Shown: in pieces, positions 57,869-64,000 of the stretch
Layout of the letters: every line of letters begins with the position of its first letter
How positions within the stretch are numbered: position 1 is the first letter of the stretch
From: Bacillus sp. NTK034
Lineage (GTDB): Bacteria > Bacillota > Bacilli > Bacillales > Cytobacillaceae
Length of the DNA: 64,000 nucleotides
Reading direction: 5' to 3'
NCBI RefSeq assembly: GCF_017303275.1
Contig: NZ_JAFKOJ010000001.1
Coordinates: 248,001 to 312,000 of the forward strand
Made by a program: the position numbers and the translations under genes
Notes under the pieces: generated by a model
Seen by the model: the letters and a program-made list of their open reading frames with translations, nothing else
Database searches by the model: none
Told to the model about the DNA's origin: nothing

Positions 57869-58090
57869 TTACTGGTATTTGTTTATCTTCTTTAAACGAT
57901 CATATACGAAAGACCTAAGGTTCTGTGCAGTGCATAAGCCTTGGTCTACTTCCTTAAATGTTGGGTCATACCCAGCATGAATTATTTCTTAGTTCATAGC
58001 AATGTTTATACCAACTGCCTATTTCTTTTCTATCATTGAAAATGTCCCATGACCCACCAATCTTTTTAAAACTCTCTCTTTACTATTGTA
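57869..58090 (-). pseudogene. Broken gene remnant (frameshifts and stop)
   Basis: On the minus strand a coding-like stretch reads GSWDIFNDRKEIGSWYKHCYELRNN, stops, then continues in another frame as HAGYDPTFKEVDQGLCTAQ...LKKINKYQ to a TAA at 57869. Amino-acid flow suggests one gene cut by at least one frameshift. Family not identified. Confidence 0.4.
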
Positions 58091-58204
58091 ATGACGAATA
58101 ATGTTCCAGTAAAAAGTGCTATTGCTTTAATTACAATAATATACCATTATATATTTATTTTTCCATAAAACATGATAGAATTAAGGTGATGAGAGAGGGA
58201 TACT

Positions 58205-58738
58205 ATGGATTTGTATATGAAATTTTTTACACAGTTTTTTTTCGGGTTAGATGTTGTGATTGTAACTTCAAGTATTGTCTATTTTTTATTTTGCATATGG
58301 GTAAGTTTCTTTGGGAATCCAAAAAATGTAAATTACTTTTATTTCATTTTATTTTTAACTTTGATTTTTTTATCTGTATATATCTTTATAGATTTTTCTT
58401 TTTTAAGGTTGCTATCAAATCAGCAATTAACCAGTATAGGTTTTTCTATAAACATACTTAATGTTTGTTTGTTTTTTTATACTGTCTATTTGCATATAAA
58501 ATTAAATGAGGGTAAAAAAGACTCTAAGCCAACTTTAATGCTTTTATTTTTTGTTGGTATCTCTTTAGGATTTTATTTTTTGATTCTTTGGTTGTTTAAT
58601 CAAAGCAATGTACATAATAAGCCTGTTCAAACGGTGGATGAACAGATAGCCGCACTTTCAACTTGCATTTCAATTTTTGTTACAGGCATTATTGTCTTGT
58701 TTTTCGTTGAGGAGAGACATAAACTGCTAAAAGAATAG
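58205..58738 (+). CDS. Integral membrane protein, function unknown
   Basis: 177 aa, four or five membrane helices, few charges, one short loop NEGKKDSKPT. GAGAGAGGG is 5 bases before the ATG. Base composition is very AT-rich even for this region. Confidence 0.6.
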   Translation: MDLYMKFFTQFFFGLDVVIVTSSIVYFLFCIWVSFFGNPKNVNYFYFILFLTLIFLSVYIFIDFSFLRLLSNQQLTSIGFSINILNVCLFFYTVYLHIKLNEGKKDSKPTLMLLFFVGISLGFYFLILWLFNQSNVHNKPVQTVDEQIAALSTCISIFVTGIIVLFFVEERHKLLKE

Positions 58739-58753
58739 TTACATTTGTGTATT

Positions 58754-58791
58754 GAAAAAAAGTTTAGCGATGTGTCTAAACTCTTTTTTTG
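58754..58791. terminator. Bidirectional terminator
   Basis: AGTTTAG / CTAAACT stem between A7 and T7 runs. Confidence 0.85.
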
Positions 58792-58985
58792 TTGAAAATG
58801 TTGCAAATGGTTATTTTGAGTATCAAAAGTAATTTCTATTTTAAAGCTATCTTTAAGTTCTTTAAATTCAACAAAATTTGCGTCTGTATATTTAATTCCT
58901 TTGATTATTGAAAAGCTTGCAAAAGAGTATGATGTAAAAGCTAATTGCATATATTGATGTAACTAGAATGACATTGCAGAACGAA

Positions 58986-59015
58986 TAAAGCCCCTCTCGA
59001 ATGAGACGGGCTTTG
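58986..59015. terminator. Terminator-like hairpin (copy 2)
   Basis: AAAGCCCCTCTCGAATGAGACGGGCTTT; see 57798. Confidence 0.6.
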
Positions 59016-59097
59016 TAATTTTTCTCTTGGGTGTTGCTTATCGGTTCTAATAGAGACTGTGTTAAAAGCATCTGGGGAGAACTCTTAAAATAAAAAA

Positions 59098-59150
59098 TAA
59101 CTCACCTACCCCCGACCAAGGTGTTTGAGTGAGTTAATTTCTTTTTTTTT
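59098..59150 (+). terminator. Terminator
   Basis: AACTCAC / GTGAGTT with a T8 tail. Confidence 0.7.
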
Positions 59151-59402
59151 AACCTATCAAATTGGGTCACTGCACTTCATAATTCAATAATAATTGAATT
59201 GTAATAAAATGTAAAGTTTATGAAGTCAAGAGAACTTGCTTATTTACATATTTATAAAGTTGAAAATTTGTCGGTTACTTTAGAAATTGTATGTTTAAAT
59301 ATACCTTTGATTTTTACGTATAAGTGCAATTATATGAAAATTAAAAGGATTGTTGGGTTTTGTTGTGGTATAATTTTCCTGCATAAGAAAAGGGGGAGAA
59401 TA

Positions 59403-59675
59403 ATGGCTATTCATCAAAAACCTATTGATTATATCGATATACCTGCTCCTCAACATACTCCTAACGCTTATTATAGGGTAGTATATGGGGATGTTGATTG
59501 GGAAGAAGATAATAACTTTCGCAGAGCAATTTACGTGTTAATGGGATATGAGAGTGGAATTAATTACAGAAGAGTTGCACATATTCTAACAACATCGAAT
59601 GAGCCAAATGGTTTAAGCGATCTTGATTTAGTACAAACCGCTATCCAAAGACTGAAGGAAAGAAACCAGATTTAA
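59403..59675 (+). CDS. Hypothetical protein, 90 aa
   Basis: Starts MAIHQKPIDYIDIPAPQHTP; the body (NNFRRAIYVLMGYESGINYRRVAHILTT) is helical, DNA-binding-like at most. ATG 59403 with AGGGGGAG ahead. No family recognised. Confidence 0.55.
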   Translation: MAIHQKPIDYIDIPAPQHTPNAYYRVVYGDVDWEEDNNFRRAIYVLMGYESGINYRRVAHILTTSNEPNGLSDLDLVQTAIQRLKERNQI

Positions 59676-59685
59676 AGATTAATCA

Positions 59686-59720
59686 GAGGTGTATGGCTGT
59701 AATAGCTATACATCTTTTTT
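59686..59720 (+). terminator. Terminator
   Basis: GGTGTATGGCT / AGCTATACATC stem followed by T6. Confidence 0.85.
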
Positions 59721-59847
59721 ATGGATATTTGATGAAATAAGTATTTATTTCAGTATTTGTGGGGATAATAAATAATTTGGTTGTTGTGGTATAAATTTAA
59801 AATTATCTGTCAATGATACAAAATGTAAAGGATTAGGAGGGGACTAA

Positions 59848-60921
59848 ATGAAAAAAGCACTTAGTTATGAGTTTGTAAAATCGTACATTGAAGACGAAGG
59901 CTATTCTCTTTTGTCAAATGAATATAGCAGGGCAAAAGAGTATTTGGAAGTAAGGTGTCCTAAAGGACATGTCTTCCCAATAACTTGGGATGCATTTAAA
60001 GGCTCTCCAAGTCAAAAAGGAAGAAGGTGTGCCAAATGCAGTAACAGAAAAGTGGAATTGTTAGATGTAATTAATTATGCAAAAAGCAGGGGCTACAAAT
60101 TGTTGACCAGAGAATATATCAATGCAAAAACTAAGATGGATTTTGAATGTCCAAATGGTCATACCTTTCCGATGACTTGGGACAACTTTAAAAATAACAA
60201 TAGAAGTTGTCCTGAGTGCCAAGGATTAAGGAGGTGGAGTATTGAGGAGGTTAGAAAATATTTTAATGATAGAGGATACTCCTTGCTTACGACAATATAT
60301 TTAAATGTATCACAGCGTTTAAAATACATGTGTCCAGAGGGGCATATCAGTTATACAAACTTTAATAAATTTAAAAATGAGGAGCATGGTTGCGATCATT
60401 GTGGTGGCTCCAGGAGGTTAGAATTTAGCTTTGTAGAAGCTGAATTTGCTAAAGCTGGTCTTATACTACTAGATAATGAATATAAAAATGCAGGTACTCC
60501 AATGAGGTTTATTTGTCCTTGTGGCAATATTGATAAAGTTGATTACAGACGCTTTAAATGGTCTGCTGAAGGGAAGAATCCTAAACGGAAATGTTCAGAG
60601 TGCATGATTCCTGAGTGGCATTACACATTAAATGAAGAAGACCGTATAAAAGAAAGAAAATATCCTGAATATTATGCATGGGTCAAAAAAGTAAAGGAAA
60701 GAGATGAATATACTTGTAAATGTTGTAATTATAAAGGAGATGCTGTACGTGCGCATCACTTGGATGGATATAGCTGGTGTAAAGAAAAAAGGACTGACAT
60801 TGAAAATGGAGTGACATTATGCACCGTATGTCATGATGAATTTCACCATATTTATGGCTTTAAAATGAACACAAAAGAGCAATATTTGGAATTTTGGTCT
60901 AGAAAGTACCGCACAATCTAG
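59848..60921 (+). CDS. HNH endonuclease with four N-terminal zinc-ribbon repeats
   Basis: 357 aa. Four tandem units of about 60 residues (6-66, 68-127, 129-187, 188-252), each with GYxLLxxEY, CPxGH and a closing CxxC (e.g. RCPKGHVFPITWDAF, CAKC), fit DNA-reading zinc domains. The C-terminal HNH has CKCC, AHHLDGYSWC, ENGVTLCTVCHDEFHHIYG, so metal and catalytic residues look intact. AGGAGGGG before the ATG. Probably a homing-type nuclease. Confidence 0.82.
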   Translation: MKKALSYEFVKSYIEDEGYSLLSNEYSRAKEYLEVRCPKGHVFPITWDAFKGSPSQKGRRCAKCSNRKVELLDVINYAKSRGYKLLTREYINAKTKMDFECPNGHTFPMTWDNFKNNNRSCPECQGLRRWSIEEVRKYFNDRGYSLLTTIYLNVSQRLKYMCPEGHISYTNFNKFKNEEHGCDHCGGSRRLEFSFVEAEFAKAGLILLDNEYKNAGTPMRFICPCGNIDKVDYRRFKWSAEGKNPKRKCSECMIPEWHYTLNEEDRIKERKYPEYYAWVKKVKERDEYTCKCCNYKGDAVRAHHLDGYSWCKEKRTDIENGVTLCTVCHDEFHHIYGFKMNTKEQYLEFWSRKYRTI

Positions 60922-60931
60922 GAGGTTTTTT

Positions 60932-61100
60932 ATGTGGGTCTTAAAAAAGGACTACTCAGTTGATATGCCATTGTTAGAAATAGTTAAACAAAAGCTGTGA
61001 TATCAATATTCTTAGATCAGAATGGGATAAAAGAGTGGCTGGTCGCCTTTACGATTCTGAATATGTATTGATGAAAAAGGAAGGGAAACGTTGCTGGTAG
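60932..61100 (+). pseudogene. Short frameshifted gene
   Basis: AGGAGG before ATG 60932 gives MWVLKKDYSVDMPLLEIVKQ then TGA. In the next frame the text goes on as CDINILRSEWDKRVAG...YDSEYVLMKKEGKRCW to TAG 61100. One base change of length would restore a 55-aa protein. Confidence 0.45.
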
Positions 61101-61194
61101 TAATTGAAACATCATTAAATAATGTCACTAGTTAAATAAGTACTAGGATTTGTTAAAATAAGTGGTAAAATTTAACTATAAGGGAGGGATTTCA

Positions 61195-61575
61195 TTGACT
61201 CGAAAATACAAGTTTGAAACAGCTGAACAAGTGCTAGCAACTTTTAGTCTAAATGAGCGTAGTTTAGCAACTCAAGTTTTTAATTATGCTTGTGAATTAC
61301 CAGATACCTCGTATTATATTTCAGATGGTATCATGTTCAAACGTGCAACCAGAAAATATAAGTTTTTATCAATATCAACAAAAGGGAACAGAGTCCTGTT
61401 TCATGTACCAATTACCATAAGAGATGCAATCTGCAAAAAGTATCAAGATGAGATGAAAATATACATACCAACCGATCTAAGAGACAAGAATCAAATTGAT
61501 ATAGAAATAAAAGACATTGATTCCATTGAAAAAATAAAGGGGCTAATTAATTTAGCTTACAAAGAACGTGAATAA
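61195..61575 (+). CDS. Hypothetical protein, 126 aa
   Basis: TTG start 6 bases after AGGGAGGG. The C-terminal part (RDKNQIDIEIKDIDSIEKIKGLINLAYKERE) looks somewhat like DUF5655-type domains; weak. First of a run of tightly spaced genes to 63605. Confidence 0.5.
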   Translation: MTRKYKFETAEQVLATFSLNERSLATQVFNYACELPDTSYYISDGIMFKRATRKYKFLSISTKGNRVLFHVPITIRDAICKKYQDEMKIYIPTDLRDKNQIDIEIKDIDSIEKIKGLINLAYKERE

Positions 61576-61595
61576 AATTGAAAGGAAGAGTAACC

Positions 61596-61838
61596 ATGGA
61601 GTCTATTGAAGTTTGGAAAGATATTGATGGCTATGAAGGTATTTATCAAATTTCAAGTATGGGAAGAGTTAGAAGCATAGACAGGCTTAGCAGAAATGGA
61701 AGAAGGCTGAAAGGAAAAATTAAAGTCAGGGAAGGAAATCCATACGGATTCCACATTGTAAAGCTAATTGATAAAGAAGGTATAGCTAAAAATCATAAAG
61801 TTGCTGAATTGCTAAAGAAGTATTTTGTAAAGGATTAA
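61596..61838 (+). CDS. NUMOD4 domain protein, lacking HNH
   Basis: 80 aa. IEVWKDIDGYEGIYQISSMG is the NUMOD4 DNA-binding motif of homing endonucleases; the family normally continues into an HNH nuclease, which is absent. Truncated or trimmed remnant. ATG 61596 with AAAGGAAG. Confidence 0.75.
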   Translation: MESIEVWKDIDGYEGIYQISSMGRVRSIDRLSRNGRRLKGKIKVREGNPYGFHIVKLIDKEGIAKNHKVAELLKKYFVKD

Positions 61839-61857
61839 GAAGAAAGGGGTCACTGAA

Positions 61858-62232
61858 ATGTCATTGGAGATACAACAGTTCTTAGATTTGATTCAAAAGA
61901 ACTTTCCAGAGGTTGTGAAAACTAATTCTGCAAGTACTCTAAATAGAACAATCCTATTTGTACCGAATCAAAAAAGAAACAAGAGATGGATAAAAATTGA
62001 CAATAATGAGAGTTTACATATTTCTTTTGACTTTTGCCTTGGTGATATATCTGAAGCTGATTGTTTATCTGCGGGATTACCAGTTCGAAAGAATGGAAGA
62101 TATGGATATAAGATAACTGATGACGCTGTCCATGTTACTTTAACTGACGTCAATGTCCTTTTAAGTGAAGCGATGCTTCCTTTTTTGCATAAAGTGTATT
62201 CTTCATATTTAAAGCGGGTCGAACTTAAATAA
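61858..62232 (+). CDS. Hypothetical protein, 124 aa
   Basis: AAAGGGG ahead of the ATG. Mixed alpha/beta, with SEADCLSAGLPVRKNGRYGYKITDDAVHVTLTDVN in the middle. No family recognised. Confidence 0.55.
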   Translation: MSLEIQQFLDLIQKNFPEVVKTNSASTLNRTILFVPNQKRNKRWIKIDNNESLHISFDFCLGDISEADCLSAGLPVRKNGRYGYKITDDAVHVTLTDVNVLLSEAMLPFLHKVYSSYLKRVELK

Positions 62233-62257
62233 TTGAAATCAAAATTGAGGGGATACA

Positions 62258-63091
62258 GTGAAGGATATTATTGATTACTATGAAATCTTAAGAGTTTCCT
62301 ATTTTGCAACTTCAGAAGAAATAAAAGAAGCATATAGAAGAAAAGTTAAAGATGTTCACCCAGACAAAGTTCAAGGTAATGATGAAGATTTTAAAATTGT
62401 AAAAGAAGCATATGATGTTTTGAGTAATGAAGAAAAGAGAAGGCACTTTAATGACATCCTCTTTAATGCTACTAACTTTAATGTAATATCTAAGGTTTCT
62501 TATAAAAAAGAAGAACCTCAAGAAAATTATTCACCTCAATCAAATACGTCACAAACTAAAAGTAAAACAAATAAGTGGAAAATCTTTGCAATGGTTTCAA
62601 TTGGATTTTGTATTGTATTAATTTCTTTAGGTGTCTGGGGTTTTGATTATTATGAAAGTCAGATAGTAGAAGTTGGGAAAGAAAACAATACATTAATTCA
62701 AAGGTTGAGTGAAGCGGAAAATGATAACAGTGTTCTAGATAGCAGGCTAGAGGATGTCACAAAAGAAAACCTAAAACTTACTGAGGAAAATATAGAGTTA
62801 AATACTGAGTTATCAGGTGTTTTAGATGAACAAGAGTTGAAAAACAGTTTAGATTCTAATAAATCTGCGGATGAAATCACATCAAGATATGTAGAAGAGT
62901 ATGACGATGCTTTTACTCAAGGTTCAAGCAAAGAACATGTGAAAGAAATTATGGGTACACCTACTCAGTTGATGCAACGTCCGCTAGGAGGGGAATCGTG
63001 GTGGTATGGCGAAACAGCATGGGTGAACTTTGATAGTAATGGTAGAGTGGAAGGCTGGTATGATACAGGGGGAGTTCTAAAGGTTAAATAG
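62258..63091 (+). CDS. Membrane-anchored J-domain protein with BamE-like C-terminus
   Basis: 277 aa, GTG start behind GAGGGG. Residues 1-68 are a DnaJ domain with HPD at 34-36, so it can call on DnaK. A membrane helix lies at about 107-129, a coiled coil at about 138-195, and the last 70 residues (FTQGSSKEHVKEIMGTPTQL...WWYGETAWVNF) look like a BamE/SmpA-type fold, placed outside the cell if the J-domain is inside. An unusual mix. Confidence 0.72.
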   Translation: MKDIIDYYEILRVSYFATSEEIKEAYRRKVKDVHPDKVQGNDEDFKIVKEAYDVLSNEEKRRHFNDILFNATNFNVISKVSYKKEEPQENYSPQSNTSQTKSKTNKWKIFAMVSIGFCIVLISLGVWGFDYYESQIVEVGKENNTLIQRLSEAENDNSVLDSRLEDVTKENLKLTEENIELNTELSGVLDEQELKNSLDSNKSADEITSRYVEEYDDAFTQGSSKEHVKEIMGTPTQLMQRPLGGESWWYGETAWVNFDSNGRVEGWYDTGGVLKVK

Positions 63092-63146
63092 TTTCTGTCA
63101 ATAATGTGTATATAGCCACATTATATAAGAATAGGGGTAAAAATGG

Positions 63147-63605
63147 GTGAGAGTTCTGTTATTTTATTGTACTCTATTGGTTTTGATATTTCCTTTAGAA
63201 GCATATGCACATAGCGGTAGAACTGATTCATATGGTGGGCATAACAAAACTGCTAATGGAACGTATCATTGCCACTCTGGGAAGTGTTTAGAAGATGCTT
63301 GGGAAGAGGCATTAAAAATTGCATACCCAAGTGGTCAAGAAGACGGAAGAATAGGGGAAAATCAATATAAAGAATATGAGGAAGTATTGCATAAGAGAGT
63401 TTTGAATGAGGAGATTGATTCTGATCAAGCTGAATATATGATTCCTTATCTTTTAAAGGCTTATAAACAAGGCTATGAAGATACCTATATTCCTAGCTTT
63501 TGGGAGAAATACAAACTGCATCTTGGATTAATGGGTATATCCTTGTTAATCATCCCATCTTTTATTTACAAAGTGTATAAGGGAAGGAAAGGAACAAGTG
63601 TTTAA
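63147..63605 (+). CDS. YHYH-type exported membrane protein
   Basis: 152 aa, GTG start. Signal peptide LLFYCTLLVLIFPLEAYA, then HSGRTDSYGGHNKTANGTYHCHSG, the YHYH metal-like motif, a soluble helical domain and a C-terminal membrane helix (LGLMGISLLIIPSFIYKVY). Function unknown. Confidence 0.75.
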   Translation: MRVLLFYCTLLVLIFPLEAYAHSGRTDSYGGHNKTANGTYHCHSGKCLEDAWEEALKIAYPSGQEDGRIGENQYKEYEEVLHKRVLNEEIDSDQAEYMIPYLLKAYKQGYEDTYIPSFWEKYKLHLGLMGISLLIIPSFIYKVYKGRKGTSV

Positions 63606-63654
63606 GATAGGGTAAACTTTTAAAAAACAATTGTTGGAGGTATCTACAAACTAT

Positions 63655-64000
63655 ATGAATAAATTAATACCAGAATTAGAACCTATACAACGTTCGAGAG
63701 AATATAACAATTATAAGGAAAATATACGAGACAAAGTGATATATGAGTATCTATTTAATTCTAGAAGCCATCGCTGGTTAGATGAGAATATCATTGGTAT
63801 GGCTGCTGAATACAGCAAAGGTTATCAGTCAATGGGGATACTTCACTATATTGGTTTAAAAGGAAAGCATAAGGGATTGTTTGAGGATATAAGTATTCAT
63901 GGTGCTATTGAAATACTAGAGCATTCTAAAGTTTCCGATTTTAGACTTATTATTGAAGCGTTGAAAAGAAAATCAGGTAAGAACGCCACTCCAGCTGGAA
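63655..64000 (+). CDS. Partial gene cut by the window end, unknown function
   Basis: Starts MNKLIPELEPIQRSREYNNY; a later part, GYQSMGILHYIGLKGKHKGLF, recalls phage/restriction-type proteins. The GGAGG lies 14 bases ahead of the ATG, farther than usual. The rest is outside the window. Confidence 0.45.
   Translation, partial: MNKLIPELEPIQRSREYNNYKENIRDKVIYEYLFNSRSHRWLDENIIGMAAEYSKGYQSMGILHYIGLKGKHKGLFEDISIHGAIEILEHSKVSDFRLIIEALKRKSGKNATPAG

Noticed and set aside
58627-58950. Minus-strand frame of 107 codons
   Set aside because: No ribosome site; it runs through a bidirectional terminator and over the 58205 membrane gene. The first 45 codons look coding-like and might be a remnant.

Overview
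The window is from a Bacillaceae chromosome (a Bacillus-like endospore former that is not B. subtilis itself). The evidence is strong AGGAGG-type ribosome binding sites, many TTG/GTG starts, spore coat and SpoVA genes, and a gene order that follows the B. subtilis appDFABC-yjbA-trpS-oppABCDF-yjbC-spx-mecA-coiA-pepF-yjbH...yjbQ-fabI-cotO-cotZ-yjcA-spoVIF-yjcD-yjcFGH stretch. The tenA/thi genes that lie between yjbQ and fabI in B. subtilis are absent, and mgtE sits in front of yjbQ.

Layout. 1-5 kb: end of the App peptide transporter operon. 5-14 kb: yjbA, trpS with a T-box leader, and the Opp operon behind a long structured leader. 14-29 kb: the Spx control neighbourhood (yjbC, spx, the adaptors mecA and spxH), competence gene coiA, peptidase pepF, a RoxS/RsaE small RNA with a Rex-like operator, haemoglobin yjbI, lytic transglycosylase yjbJ, the CYTH/(p)ppGpp/NAD kinase/pseudouridine synthase run yjbK-yjbO, and prpE. 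29-34 kb: mgtE, a K+/H+-type antiporter and fabI under a FapR box. 34-39 kb: a spore block (cotO, cotZ, yjcA, a YhcN-like lipoprotein with spoVAC-spoVAD-spoVAE, a YjcZ-type miniprotein, spoVIF). 39-51 kb: helicase yjcD, a DUF421 protein, yjcF-yjcG-yjcH, a TAXI-type TRAP transporter with DUF1850, lipoproteins, yczE and a SurA-N-like lipoprotein.

At 51.27 kb there is a tRNA-Val(GAC), and directly behind it a tyrosine recombinase starts an AT-rich accessory region that runs off the right edge. It carries a primase-like protein with a decayed zinc finger, a membrane protein with a PLD-like domain, HNH/NUMOD-type nuclease genes (one with four zinc-ribbon repeats), a membrane-anchored J-domain protein, a YHYH protein and several broken genes. 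It looks like an integrated element, partly degraded; its right end is not in the window.

Four copies of a dispersed intergenic repeat (ends close to GTCTAGCTCCAGCGCC and GGCGCTTCCGCTTTTC) lie in the core part. Three solute-binding lipoprotein genes (appA, oppA, TAXI) are each followed by a strong stem-loop before the next transporter gene.
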